Below, piece by piece: positions 1 to 8,578 of a DNA stretch of 64,000 bases. Both the position numbers and the translations under genes were made by a program. Location of the stretch: the NCBI RefSeq assembly GCF_900104765.1, contig NZ_LT629737.1, positions 558,001 to 622,000 on the forward strand, read 5' to 3'. The notes below the pieces were generated by a model, which saw only the letters and a program-made list of their open reading frames with translations, was not told the DNA's origin and searched no databases. Source of the stretch: Gillisia sp. Hel1_33_143 (GTDB lineage Bacteria; Bacteroidota; Bacteroidia; Flavobacteriales; Flavobacteriaceae). Positions within the stretch are counted from its first letter, which is position 1. Every line of letters starts with the position of its first letter.

Positions 1-1668
1 TTTTTCTTTAGATCTATAAGAGCTACTGTTATTTCTATGATCACGGTTTTAATTGGCGTAATGTGGGCATTCGGGATCATAGGCCTTTTACATTATGAAA
101 TTACTGTACTTACGGCGCTTATACCTCCATTAATCATTGTTATTGGAATACCAAATTGTATTTTCCTAATCAACAAATATCAGCAGGAAGTAAAAAATCA
201 TGGAAATCAGGCTAAGTCCTTACAACGGGTAATTTCAAAAGTGGGGAATGCTACCTTACTAACTAACTTAACAACCGCCTCCGGATTTGCAACTTTCATC
301 TTAACAGATAGTACGCTACTAAAAGAATTTGGAATAGTTGCATCTATAAACATCGTAGCCCTTTTTATTCTTAGCTTAGTGATAATACCTATTATCTATA
401 GTTACATGCCTCTGCCTAAAGACAAACATCTTAAACATTTAAACAAGCAGTGGATTGGTGGGTTTGTAGACTGGATAGAAAGAATGGTAAGGCATCATCG
501 TATTGCCATCTACATTTCTTCTGTATGTTTATTGGTAATAAGCATAATAGGTATATACACCATCAAGATCTCCGGTAGTTTACTAGAAGACATGCCTCAA
601 AAAGCAGATTTCTTTACTGACATTAGATTCTTTGAAGAAGAATTTGATGGAATTATGCCTTTGGAAATATTAATAGACACTAAAAGACCAAAAGGAGCTT
701 TAAAACTTTCTACTTTAAAGAAAATGGAAACTTTGGAAACTGCTATAGAAGAGGTTCCACAATTATCGCAACCATTGTCTGTAGTAAGATTAGCCAAATA
801 TTCTAAACAAGCTTATTATAATGGTAATCCAAAATATTACCAATTACCTACCTCCCAGGAAAGAAATTTTATCGCTCCTTATTTAAAAGGATTTTCTACG
901 GAAGGTAATCTCATGTCATCTTATGTAGATACTACCGGAAGATACGCAAGGATCACTACGTTTATGAAAGATATTGGTACAGATGAAATGGACAGAATTG
1001 AAGCAGAACTCTGGCCAAAAATCAATAAGATATTTCCTGAAGAACAATATAAGGTGAGCATGACTGGGAAGGCATTGATCTTTCAAAAAGGTACTACCTA
1101 TCTGGTTAAAAATCTTGTGATCTCACTTACATTAGCAATTATTTTAATAGCTTTATTAATGGCTTGGATGTTCAGATCTTTTAGAATGATCTTGATCTCT
1201 GTAATACCCAATTTACTTCCATTAATAGTAACTGCCGGGATGATGGGATTTTTAGGAGTACCTATTAAACCTTCCACAATTTTAGTATTTAGCATTGCCT
1301 TCGGAATTTCTGTAGATGATACAATTCACTTCTTAGCAAAATACAGACAGGAGTTAAAAGCTAATAATTGGAAGATTAAAAGATCTGTGTATGCAGCTTT
1401 AAAAGAAACAGGAGTAAGTATGTTCTATACCTCCATTGTTCTTTTCTTCGGATTTTCAGTTTTTATGATCAGTAGCTTTGGTGGAACGGTAGCTTTAGGA
1501 GGATTAGTTTCTGCCACACTTCTATTTGCTATGCTCTCAAACCTATTACTTTTACCTTCTTTATTACTATCACTAGAAAAAAGTATTGCTAATAAAGAGA
1601 CCTTAAAGGAGCCGGCTATTCAAATTATAACTGAAGAAGACGATATTTTAGACGACACTAATTCATAA
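1..1668 (+). CDS. RND/MMPL-family transporter, C-terminal part (5' end outside window)
   Basis: The reading frame is open from base 1, so the true start lies upstream; 555 residues are visible. The protein shows two clusters of hydrophobic helices (about residues 15-55 with 100-130, and 370-530) around a soluble domain of some 190 residues. This is the half-repeat layout of MMPL/HAE-3 RND exporters, which move lipids or hydrophobic compounds across the inner membrane by proton motive force. The motif GISVDDTIHFLAKYR before the last helices is the conserved charged segment of this family. The tail is acidic and cytoplasmic. The substrate cannot be read from sequence. It is followed 72 bases later by asnS, which has its own promoter, so the two need not be co-transcribed. 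Confidence 0.85.
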   Translation, partial: FFFRSIRATVISMITVLIGVMWAFGIIGLLHYEITVLTALIPPLIIVIGIPNCIFLINKYQQEVKNHGNQAKSLQRVISKVGNATLLTNLTTASGFATFILTDSTLLKEFGIVASINIVALFILSLVIIPIIYSYMPLPKDKHLKHLNKQWIGGFVDWIERMVRHHRIAIYISSVCLLVISIIGIYTIKISGSLLEDMPQKADFFTDIRFFEEEFDGIMPLEILIDTKRPKGALKLSTLKKMETLETAIEEVPQLSQPLSVVRLAKYSKQAYYNGNPKYYQLPTSQERNFIAPYLKGFSTEGNLMSSYVDTTGRYARITTFMKDIGTDEMDRIEAELWPKINKIFPEEQYKVSMTGKALIFQKGTTYLVKNLVISLTLAIILIALLMAWMFRSFRMILISVIPNLLPLIVTAGMMGFLGVPIKPSTILVFSIAFGISVDDTIHFLAKYRQELKANNWKIKRSVYAALKETGVSMFYTSIVLFFGFSVFMISSFGGTVALGGLVSATLLFAMLSNLLLLPSLLLSLEKSIANKETLKEPAIQIITEEDDILDDTNS

Positions 1669-1688
1669 TAAAAATCAAATCCAGGGTC

Positions 1689-1719
1689 TTGGTAGGAATA
1701 CTAGGAAAAATTATCTTTG
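1689..1719 (+). promoter_or_regulatory. asnS promoter (TTG ... TATCTTTG)
   Basis: TATCTTTG at 1712-1719 matches the Bacteroidota -7 consensus TANNTTTG. A TTG at 1689-1691 lies 20 bases upstream, in the place of the -33 element. It sits 21 bases before the asnS start codon. Confidence 0.65.
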
Positions 1720-1740
1720 GTTTACTAAAATCTATATAAA

Positions 1741-3183
1741 ATGATAAAAGCAAAAATTGCAGAATTATTACAGAGCAATCAATTTCTACAGGAAGTTGAA
1801 GTAAAAGGATGGGTTCGATCTTTTAGAAGTAACCGTTTTATTGCTGTAAATGATGGATCTACTATCAATAATTTGCAATGTGTGATAGATTTTGAGAATA
1901 CCAAAGAAGATGTTCTTAAACGTATAAATATAGGAGCAGCCATAAAAGTAGTTGGTACTTTAAAAGAAAGCTTAGGTAGCGGTCAAAGTATGGAAGTAGA
2001 AGTTACGTCTATAGAAATTCTTGGTGATGCGAATCCAGAAGAAGTTAAGCTTACTATTCTTTCTCCTAAACGCCATAGTTTAGAAAAGTTAAGAGAGCAA
2101 GCTCATTTAAGAGTGCGTACCAATACATTTGGAGCTATCATGAGAGTTAGAAGTAAACTTTCTTTTGCTGTACATAGCTATTTCCAGCAGAACAATTTTT
2201 TCTATGTGAACACTCCTATCGTAACAGGTAGTGATGCAGAAGGAGCTGGAGAGATGTTTAAAGTCACAGCTTTAGATCTTAAAGATCCACCTAAAAATGA
2301 AGATGGCTCTATTAACTATAAAAAAGATTTCTTCGGAAAAGAAACCAATCTTACCGTTTCTGGCCAGTTAGAAGCAGAAACTTTCGCTCTTGGTCTAGGA
2401 CAGGTATATACTTTTGGGCCTACATTTAGAGCTGAAAATTCTAATACATCAAGACATCTGGCAGAATTTTGGATGATAGAGCCAGAAGTTGCCTTTTGTG
2501 ACCTTGATGGAAATATGGATCTAGCAGAAGACTTCATTAAATATGTTGTGAAATATGTCTTGGAGAATTGCAAAGATGATCTTGAATTCCTAGACAAACG
2601 CCAGGAAGAAGAAGATAAAGCAAAACCACAAGCAGAACGCAGTGAAATGAGTTTGCTTAAAAAATTAGAGTTCGTTACAGAGAACAACTTTAAGAGAGTA
2701 AGCTATACAGAAGCCATAGATATTCTTAGAAATTCTAAGCCTAATAAAAAGAAAAAATTCCAATACCCAATAGATGAATGGGGAGCAGATCTCCAAAGTG
2801 AGCATGAGCGCTTTCTTGTAGAGAAGCACTTTAAATGCCCTGTAATTCTTTTTGATTATCCAGCAAATATCAAAGCATTTTATATGCGTTTGAATGAGGA
2901 CGGTAAAACCGTTAGAGCTATGGATATCCTTTTCCCTGGTATTGGTGAGATCGTTGGTGGTTCTCAAAGAGAGGAACGTTTAGACGTTCTTCAAGAAAAG
3001 ATGAAGGCGCTAGACATAGATGAAGAGGAATTATGGTGGTACCTAGATACCAGAAGATTTGGAACTTGTGTGCATAGTGGATTTGGACTTGGCTTTGAAC
3101 GTTTAGTTCTTTTTGTAACAGGAATGACTAACATTAGAGACGTAATTCCTTTCCCAAGAACACCACTTAACGCAGAATTTTAA
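1741..3183 (+). CDS. asnS: Asparaginyl-tRNA synthetase
   Basis: Class IIb aminoacyl-tRNA synthetase that charges tRNA-Asn with asparagine in the cytoplasm. The 480 residues begin with an OB-fold anticodon-binding domain (about 1-105). The catalytic core follows, with motif 2 at about 229-249 (starting FRAENSNTSRHLAEF) and motif 3 at about 447-454 (GFGLGFER). The ending NIRDVIPFPRTP is typical of AsnS. A lysine- and glutamate-rich insertion at about 285-345 lengthens it slightly, as in other Bacteroidota AsnS proteins known to me. The ATG lies just downstream of a good -7 promoter. A pseudouridine synthase gene starts 8 bases after the stop, so the two are probably co-transcribed. Having both this enzyme and AspS in the window suggests direct charging of tRNA-Asn, not the transamidation route. 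Confidence 0.97.
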   Translation: MIKAKIAELLQSNQFLQEVEVKGWVRSFRSNRFIAVNDGSTINNLQCVIDFENTKEDVLKRINIGAAIKVVGTLKESLGSGQSMEVEVTSIEILGDANPEEVKLTILSPKRHSLEKLREQAHLRVRTNTFGAIMRVRSKLSFAVHSYFQQNNFFYVNTPIVTGSDAEGAGEMFKVTALDLKDPPKNEDGSINYKKDFFGKETNLTVSGQLEAETFALGLGQVYTFGPTFRAENSNTSRHLAEFWMIEPEVAFCDLDGNMDLAEDFIKYVVKYVLENCKDDLEFLDKRQEEEDKAKPQAERSEMSLLKKLEFVTENNFKRVSYTEAIDILRNSKPNKKKKFQYPIDEWGADLQSEHERFLVEKHFKCPVILFDYPANIKAFYMRLNEDGKTVRAMDILFPGIGEIVGGSQREERLDVLQEKMKALDIDEEELWWYLDTRRFGTCVHSGFGLGFERLVLFVTGMTNIRDVIPFPRTPLNAEF

Positions 3184-3190
3184 TCTACTA

Positions 3191-4039
3191 TTGAAAATAC
3201 TTGAAACGCATATTGTCCCTGCAATTGATGAGAATATTCGATTGCAGGAATATGCTTCAACGATCTTTAGATCTATTACTACCAGAAATGGTATTAAGAA
3301 AGCAATAAAACGCAAGGAAATACTTTTGGATGGGGAGATAGCTCAAACTTCAGACTGGATTAAAGAACATCAAAAAATCGATCTTTTGCAATCTGAAACA
3401 AAAGCTAAAAAGATATTTCAGCTAAAATTAGCGATCATATATGAAGATGAATATCTAGCCGTAATTAATAAGCCTGCAGGCTATCCTACCAGTGGCAACT
3501 ATTTTAAAACCATCGAAAACGCGCTTCCTTTCAATTTAAAGGTTTCTACGAAATTTGATACACTACCATACCCTGTTCCTGTGCATAGATTAGACAATCC
3601 CACCAGCGGACTTCTACTTATTGCAAAAACTAGAACCATGCAAACTGCATTGCACTTGGCATTTGAGGATAGAAAAATTTGGAAAAAATATATTGCATTA
3701 GTTCATGGTAGCACCTCTCAAAACTTCAAAATCACAGATGCTTTAGATGGAAAATCTTCTTCCACTCAGTTTATTAAGTTGAAAAATTTGGAAATTGAGA
3801 ATTTAGCATACTCGCTCTTAGAAGCGCATCCAGATACCGGAAGAACTCATCAAATCAGAATTCACTTATCTAACAATGACTTTCCAATTGTAGGTGATAA
3901 AGAATATGGGATGGAAGAAACCAGTAAAAGATTTCGCGGACTTTACTTAGCATCTATAGGATTAAAACTCCAGCACCCAAAGACTCGCGCTATTTTAGAT
4001 CTTAATTTAGATTTACCCAAAAAGTTTAGGGTCCCATAA
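3191..4039 (+). CDS. RluA-family RNA pseudouridine synthase
   Basis: Isomerises uridine to pseudouridine in rRNA or tRNA. Of its 282 residues, the first 75 or so resemble an S4-like RNA-binding segment, and the rest form the catalytic domain. The signature VHRLDNPTSGLLLIAKT (about residue 133 onward) contains the catalytic aspartate, and DTGRTHQIRIHL near residue 217 is the second conserved block. The start is a TTG eight bases after the asnS stop; I see no in-frame ATG that would keep the N-terminal domain. Family assignment is firm, but the target uridine and the subfamily (RluA, RluC, RluD or TruC) cannot be told from sequence alone. Confidence 0.88.
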   Translation: MKILETHIVPAIDENIRLQEYASTIFRSITTRNGIKKAIKRKEILLDGEIAQTSDWIKEHQKIDLLQSETKAKKIFQLKLAIIYEDEYLAVINKPAGYPTSGNYFKTIENALPFNLKVSTKFDTLPYPVPVHRLDNPTSGLLLIAKTRTMQTALHLAFEDRKIWKKYIALVHGSTSQNFKITDALDGKSSSTQFIKLKNLEIENLAYSLLEAHPDTGRTHQIRIHLSNNDFPIVGDKEYGMEETSKRFRGLYLASIGLKLQHPKTRAILDLNLDLPKKFRVP

Positions 4040-4122
4040 TATATCCTCATGAAGAAGGAGCTATTAACAAAAATTTACCAAAAGCATATGTAAGGCTAGG
4101 TAGCAATAGGATTGTTTTTGCT

Positions 4123-4130
4123 TATTTTTG
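4123..4130 (+). promoter_or_regulatory. rpoN -7 promoter element (TATTTTTG)
   Basis: TATTTTTG matches TANNTTTG exactly and ends 23 bases before the ATG at 4154. No clear TTG is found at the -33 distance. It lies downstream of the TTG at 4112, which argues against that codon as the rpoN start. Confidence 0.55.
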
Positions 4131-4153
4131 TAGTAATAGTGAACACTTACTTT

Positions 4154-5608
4154 ATGCTAAAACAGCAATTAAATTTTAAATTATCTCAAAAGCTTTCTCC
4201 TCAGCAAATCCAGTTGATGAAGCTTATTCAATTACCTACGCAGGCATTTGAACAACGCATAAAACAGGAATTAGAAGAGAACCCTGCACTAGAAGACGGA
4301 AAGGAAGATCTTGAAAAAGATTTTGATGATGAGTTTTCTAACGATGAATATGATGAGGGAACTGAAAGTATAGAATCTGATATTGATGTTGACGACTATT
4401 TGAGTGATGATGAAATTCCAAGTTATAGACTACAAGCAAATAATTATAGCGCAGATGATGAAGACAGAAATGTTCCTTATGCATCTGGAACTTCATTTGC
4501 CCAGCATTTAAAATCTCAATTAAGTACATTTAGACTTACCGAGATAGAAAAGGAAATTGCAGAATTCTTGGTAGGTAGTGTAGATGAAAGTGGCTATATA
4601 AGAAGAACTATTCAAGATATTGTAGATGATCTCGCATTCACCCAAAATGTTTATACAGATGAACCTACGGTAGAAAAAGTTCTTAAGAAAGTTCAGGAAT
4701 TAGACCCTGCAGGAGTTGGAGCTCGATCTTTACAAGAATGTTTATTAATACAATTGCACAGAAAGGAAGTGACCAAAGAAGTTACTTTAGCTACAGACCT
4801 GTTGGAGAAATCTTTTGATCACTTCAGTAAAAAACATTATTCCAAACTATTATCTAAGCATGATATTTCTGAAGATGAACTTAGAGATGCTATTGATGTA
4901 ATAGAACATTTAAATCCGAAGCCGGGTGGGACCTTTGCAGGTAATATTAGAATGGTGGAGCATGTAATTCCAGATTTTACAATTAAAATTGAAGATGGTG
5001 AGTTACAATTAAGTCTAAATGGAAGAAATGCACCCGAAATGCATATTTCTAATGATTACAACAATATGCTTAAGGGTTACAAAGAGTCTAAAGAGAAAAC
5101 CAAGGCTCAAAAAGATGCTGTTATGTTCATTAAGCAGAAATTAGACTCTGCAAAATGGTTCATAGAAGCTATTAAACAGCGCCAACAAACCCTAATGGTT
5201 ACAATGAGTTCTATTATGCATTACCAGCAAGAATATTTCTTAACAGGAGATGAGCGTAACTTACGCCCTATGATCTTAAAGGATATTGCAGATGAGATAG
5301 GCATGGATGTATCTACAGTTTCTAGAGTAGCTAACAGTAAATATGTAGACACTCCTTACGGAACTAAACTTATCAAAGAATTCTTTTCTGAATCTATGAC
5401 CAATGATCAAGGAGAAGAAGTTTCTACCAGAGAGATAAAAAAGATCTTGGAGATCTCTATTGAAGAGGAAGATAAAAGAAAGCCTCTAACAGATGAGAAA
5501 CTGGCGAAACTTTTAAAAGATAAAGGATATCCAATAGCTAGAAGAACTGTAGCAAAATACAGAGAGCAGCTAGACATTCCGGTAGCAAGGATGAGAAAAG
5601 AAATTTAA
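4154..5608 (+). CDS. rpoN: RNA polymerase sigma-54 factor
   Basis: Alternative sigma factor that directs RNA polymerase to -24/-12 promoters and needs AAA+ enhancer-binding activators. The 484 residues show region I at the start (glutamine- and leucine-rich, LSQKLSPQQIQLMKLIQL), a strongly acidic region II (about 45-120), the core-binding and HTH regions, and the diagnostic RpoN box ARRTVAKYRE at 462-471 near the C-terminus. An open frame extends to a TTG at 4112, but a -7 promoter element lies between that codon and the ATG at 4154. Region I normally starts right at the methionine, so I chose the ATG. The stop overlaps the next start by one base (TAATG), indicating translational coupling. 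No activator gene or clear -24/-12 site was seen here. Confidence 0.96.
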   Translation: MLKQQLNFKLSQKLSPQQIQLMKLIQLPTQAFEQRIKQELEENPALEDGKEDLEKDFDDEFSNDEYDEGTESIESDIDVDDYLSDDEIPSYRLQANNYSADDEDRNVPYASGTSFAQHLKSQLSTFRLTEIEKEIAEFLVGSVDESGYIRRTIQDIVDDLAFTQNVYTDEPTVEKVLKKVQELDPAGVGARSLQECLLIQLHRKEVTKEVTLATDLLEKSFDHFSKKHYSKLLSKHDISEDELRDAIDVIEHLNPKPGGTFAGNIRMVEHVIPDFTIKIEDGELQLSLNGRNAPEMHISNDYNNMLKGYKESKEKTKAQKDAVMFIKQKLDSAKWFIEAIKQRQQTLMVTMSSIMHYQQEYFLTGDERNLRPMILKDIADEIGMDVSTVSRVANSKYVDTPYGTKLIKEFFSESMTNDQGEEVSTREIKKILEISIEEEDKRKPLTDEKLAKLLKDKGYPIARRTVAKYREQLDIPVARMRKEI

Positions 5609-6213
5609 TGCGTAAACTTCTAAAAAGCGCTTCCTATATCTTTCACCCTATTTGGATGCCATTTATAGGAAGCTTGTTCTATTTTTTAATTACTCCCAGG
5701 TTTTTTCCTTTGCCTCTAATACAGGCTAAGATGCTAGCTATAGCTATTACCACTTTATTTATACCTATAGTATTCTTTTTTCTACTGAAGAACCTCGGGA
5801 AAGCTAAGAATGTATTTTTAAGCGATGTAAAAGAACGCAAATGGCCATTATTCTTTTATATTCTTTTGATAGGTCTTAATCTATATCAGATTTTAGACAT
5901 CTACAATTACCCGGCGCTCTATTATTACTTTGTAGGAATTATGATCTCTGTGGCAACAGGCTTTATACTTGCGTGGCTAAATATTAAAGCGAGTCTGCAT
6001 ATGGTAGGTATAAGTGGAATTTTTACTTTTATACTAGCGCTTAGTATCTTTTACAGAATCAATCTTCTATTCACTTTGGCGTTTCTAATTTTAGCTATAG
6101 GCTGGACAGCAAGTAGTAGACTTACCTACAAAGCACATACTGGACTAGAATTGATTATAGGAATCTTTATAGGATTTGTTCCGCAACTAATTGTATTAAA
6201 ATATTGGTTATAG
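5608..6213 (+). CDS. Hypothetical multi-pass membrane protein
   Basis: A 201-residue integral membrane protein with about six hydrophobic helices (near residues 15-32, 42-60, 77-95, 103-125, 132-150 and 155-200). It begins with basic residues and then SASYIFHPIWMPFIGSLFYF. The arrangement resembles the membrane core of PAP2-like phosphatases, but I cannot find the KxxxxxxRP, PSGH and SRxxxxxHxxxD motifs, so no enzymatic role is supported. The start codon overlaps the rpoN stop by one base, so it is translated from the same message. The 3' end overlaps the convergent beta-barrel gene by six bases. Confidence 0.7.
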   Translation: MRKLLKSASYIFHPIWMPFIGSLFYFLITPRFFPLPLIQAKMLAIAITTLFIPIVFFFLLKNLGKAKNVFLSDVKERKWPLFFYILLIGLNLYQILDIYNYPALYYYFVGIMISVATGFILAWLNIKASLHMVGISGIFTFILALSIFYRINLLFTLAFLILAIGWTASSRLTYKAHTGLELIIGIFIGFVPQLIVLKYWL

Positions 6214-6912
6214 GATATAAAACATTAACCCCACTTTAAAAACACTCATATCTACAGATACATCTTCCAAATTGGCATTTTTAAACATTGGAGTTAGATT
6301 GTAATAAACGTGAAAATTAAACGTATTATATCCAAAGGTTAACGTAGTACCAAGTCTAAACTTATCTAGCTCGGGTATGTTATTAACGGTAATTTTTGCA
6401 TCTGCATCTTTATAGGTAGACTTAGAATAATATATATACCCAGGTCTTAATCCGGCATAAATCCTCCAGAACTTGTAGGACGTAGCGTTAGAGCTACGCC
6501 ATCTAAACTCTAAAGGAGCTTCAATCATTTGAGTAGAAAATCTATTGGTGTCAAAATCTAATTCGTTAAGACTGCTAAAAACACTATTTCCGTTCTCTCC
6601 CTCTTCTATTAATAGATCTTGACCATATGTATTTATAGACCAACCAGCACCAATTCCAATCGCAATGTTTCTTCTTTTATTTAGAGGAATGTCTCTTATG
6701 AATCCAAAATGTAAACCGCCGGAAAATCCAGATTGAGAAACATCTGCAGGAAGATCGGTAAGCAAGTGAAAGGTTAGACCCAGATAAAATTGATCTTCTC
6801 TATATAGGCTATCTACTTCTTGCAGTTGCTGCTCTATGATATTCTCCTGAGCAAATAAGCAATCAATACTTAGAAATGTGATAGTCAACAGAACCAGAAT
6901 AGATCTTTTCAT
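6208..6912 (-). CDS. PorT-like outer-membrane beta-barrel protein
   Basis: The 234 residues begin with a clear signal peptide (MKRSILVLLTITFLSIDCLFAQ) and continue as alternating amphipathic strands ending in an aromatic segment (VFKVGLMFYIL), as in small outer-membrane beta-barrels. It would sit in the outer membrane. The overall style fits the broad PorT/OMP_b-brl_2 family common in Bacteroidota. The true type IX secretion PorT cannot be claimed without a search. It lies downstream of the ExbB-ExbD operon on the same strand, but a terminator hairpin at 6947-6984 separates them, so it probably gets only read-through or has its own promoter. Confidence 0.6.
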   Translation of the reverse strand: MKRSILVLLTITFLSIDCLFAQENIIEQQLQEVDSLYREDQFYLGLTFHLLTDLPADVSQSGFSGGLHFGFIRDIPLNKRRNIAIGIGAGWSINTYGQDLLIEEGENGNSVFSSLNELDFDTNRFSTQMIEAPLEFRWRSSNATSYKFWRIYAGLRPGYIYYSKSTYKDADAKITVNNIPELDKFRLGTTLTFGYNTFNFHVYYNLTPMFKNANLEDVSVDMSVFKVGLMFYIL

Positions 6913-6940
6913 AGAAGAATTTTAACAGCGCTAATTTAAT

Positions 6941-6984
6941 ATAAAAAAGAATCCCTTCACAGTTTTACCTGAGAAGGGATTCTT
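6941..6984 (-). terminator. Rho-independent terminator after the exbD genes
   Basis: Perfect 12-bp stem (arms 6947-6958 and 6973-6984, core GAATCCCTTC) with a 14-base loop. Read on the minus strand it is followed by a run of T. It lies 23 bases past the stop of the second exbD. Confidence 0.8.
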
Positions 6985-7007
6985 ATAACAGTAAAGAAAT
7001 AAATTTC

Positions 7008-7484
7008 TTAGTTTTGGCTTACATCACCAGTTTTGGTGGTATAATTAATCTTAAGAGCTTCAGCTTTTCTTAATTCCTGTTTAATATCAGAAACAAGACC
7101 CATATTAGTTTCAACATCTACTTTTAAAGAAGTTGTTAAATACGGAACTAACTCTTCCCTTTTGGTTTCTCTTTCAGCATAGATAAATTTTTGAACATCG
7201 CGAACGGTGGCAAACTTATCATTTAACTGTATGCGAGCTTCTGTACCATATTTGCCTTGATATCTTTCGCTTGGCTTTCCTGCATATATGTACATTACTA
7301 AATCTTTCTTATCTAGCTTTTCTACCTGGTCTGCATAAGGCAAATTGTTTTGTACCATTAAGGTAGTATCACGCATTGTAGTAGCAACCATAAAAAAGAA
7401 AAGCAACATAAAAACGATATCTGGTAAGGAAGCCGTACTTATAGCAGGCAATTCCCCACTCTTTTTCTTTTTAAATTTAGACAT
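7008..7484 (-). CDS. exbD: ExbD/TolR-family biopolymer transport protein (second copy)
   Basis: The 158 residues form a basic cytoplasmic start (MSKFKKKKSGE), one membrane helix (about 20-42) and a periplasmic domain. The membrane helix carries the conserved aspartate D22 (LPDIVFMLLFFF), the ion-pathway residue of ExbD and TolR. With ExbB it converts proton motive force into movement of TonB at the outer membrane. It is the last gene of the operon before the terminator. The periplasmic part is longer than a minimal ExbD and contains a lysine- and glutamate-rich segment (about 90-115). It starts 30 bases after the first exbD, consistent with one message. ExbD is more likely than TolR because no tolA/tolB/pal genes are nearby. 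Confidence 0.88.
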   Translation of the reverse strand: MSKFKKKKSGELPAISTASLPDIVFMLLFFFMVATTMRDTTLMVQNNLPYADQVEKLDKKDLVMYIYAGKPSERYQGKYGTEARIQLNDKFATVRDVQKFIYAERETKREELVPYLTTSLKVDVETNMGLVSDIKQELRKAEALKINYTTKTGDVSQN

Positions 7485-7514
7485 AATATTATTTAAATTT
7501 TGTTATATGAGCTG

Positions 7515-8123
7515 CTATCCCTTAGGCTCTGCCTCAGATAATTTTTGAGGATACATATCCTTAACTTTATCCAATCTTTCTTTTAGAGTTTCTTTATTTC
7601 CTCTAAAGCTAGGATCGTTATAGTTATTCTCCATTTGAATATAGTCTTTACCATAAAGTCTTTGAGTAGCTTGATTTCTCAATTCATTATAGGCAGCAAC
7701 CAATTCATTCTGTACAGATATATAGGTTCCATATTCTGTCTTACGGTCATTAACCAATGAGATAATTGCTTTCGTAGGGTTGTCTGAAGACGAAGGATCC
7801 TTCGCACCCTGACAATAGCTACATGCATCATCTCCCATACCTGCACCGTTATCTAAAAACTTAACTGCAGCAGCACGAAGATCTTTAACTTTCATTGGTT
7901 GATCCTCTACTAGCAATTGATTGTCTCTGTTTACAATTACGGTAAAGATGTTCTTTTGCTTAATAATAGGAGGCTCTACATTTTCATCCTGAATAGGAGG
8001 CAGCTTACGGCTAATCCCCTTATCAGAAACAATGGTAGTGGTTACCAAGAAGAAAATCAATAGCAAGAATGCTATATCGGCCATAGAGCCTGCGTTTACT
8101 TCTGGTGCTGTTCTTTTAGCCAT
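7515..8123 (-). CDS. exbD: ExbD/TolR-family biopolymer transport protein (first copy, long periplasmic domain)
   Basis: This 202-residue ExbD paralogue has a short cytoplasmic start, one membrane helix (about 15-32) with the conserved aspartate D16 (MADIAFLLLIFFLVTTT), and an unusually long periplasmic region. That region includes a CxxC pair (C101 and C104, in DDACSYCQG) inside an insertion, which could form a disulfide. Two different ExbD proteins served by one ExbB is a recurring arrangement in flavobacteria and may give a mixed ExbD dimer in the channel; that last point is inference. The start lies three bases after the stop of the 145-residue membrane protein, so the two are tightly coupled. 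Confidence 0.9.
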   Translation of the reverse strand: MAKRTAPEVNAGSMADIAFLLLIFFLVTTTIVSDKGISRKLPPIQDENVEPPIIKQKNIFTVIVNRDNQLLVEDQPMKVKDLRAAAVKFLDNGAGMGDDACSYCQGAKDPSSSDNPTKAIISLVNDRKTEYGTYISVQNELVAAYNELRNQATQRLYGKDYIQMENNYNDPSFRGNKETLKERLDKVKDMYPQKLSEAEPKG

Positions 8124-8126
8124 AGT

Positions 8127-8564
8127 TTATTTTATTAATTTTCTGATCCCAGAAAGTACCATTGCGCCAACAGCGATTACGGCAAGTATGTAAAATACTA
8201 CCAAACCTGCACCTACCCAGTGATCTCCACTAGCAGATAATGTTGTACCGTCCTTAAGTTCTAATTGATTTCCATCAGTTACTACGTAAGCAATGATAAC
8301 AATTAGTGCAAAAGCACCTACAGAGATAAGAGTGTTTTTAATGTTTCCAGTAAAAAGACCTTTGATAACGAATATCAATACAATAATTAAAGTAATTGCA
8401 AACACGATATAAGTTACCCACATCATTGGGTCTAGCATACTACCCTGCAAATCAGCCGAAGCTTTGATTGCCTCGTCGCCGGCCATAAGGATCCTACCCA
8501 AAAGGATAAGTCCAATGACACCAATAACGAGTGCTAGATATTTTAATATTTTATGTAAATTCAT
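8127..8564 (-). CDS. Hypothetical membrane protein of the exbB-exbD operon
   Basis: A 145-residue protein with about four hydrophobic helices (near residues 8-26, 48-68, 78-95 and 120-140) and short loops. It is encoded between exbB and the first exbD, 14 bases after exbB and three before exbD, so it is almost certainly co-expressed and may belong to the same complex. No catalytic or binding motif is visible and I do not recognise a named family. Its function is unknown beyond membrane location and operon context. Confidence 0.75.
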   Translation of the reverse strand: MNLHKILKYLALVIGVIGLILLGRILMAGDEAIKASADLQGSMLDPMMWVTYIVFAITLIIVLIFVIKGLFTGNIKNTLISVGAFALIVIIAYVVTDGNQLELKDGTTLSASGDHWVGAGLVVFYILAVIAVGAMVLSGIRKLIK

Positions 8565-8578
8565 AGTGTTTCTACTTC

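Noticed and set aside
2316-2687. 123-codon minus-strand open frame inside asnS
   Set aside because: Antisense to the catalytic core of asnS; no recognisable protein features.
4112-5608. Sigma-54 (-24/-12) promoters or an enhancer-binding activator near rpoN
   Set aside because: No GG-N10-GC site with the wider consensus and no AAA+ activator gene were found in the window by eye.
6208-6912. Calling the barrel protein the type IX secretion component PorT
   Set aside because: It has a PorT-like style, but neighbouring genes are ExbB/ExbD and not the usual partner seen near porT in flavobacteria, and no decisive residue is visible.
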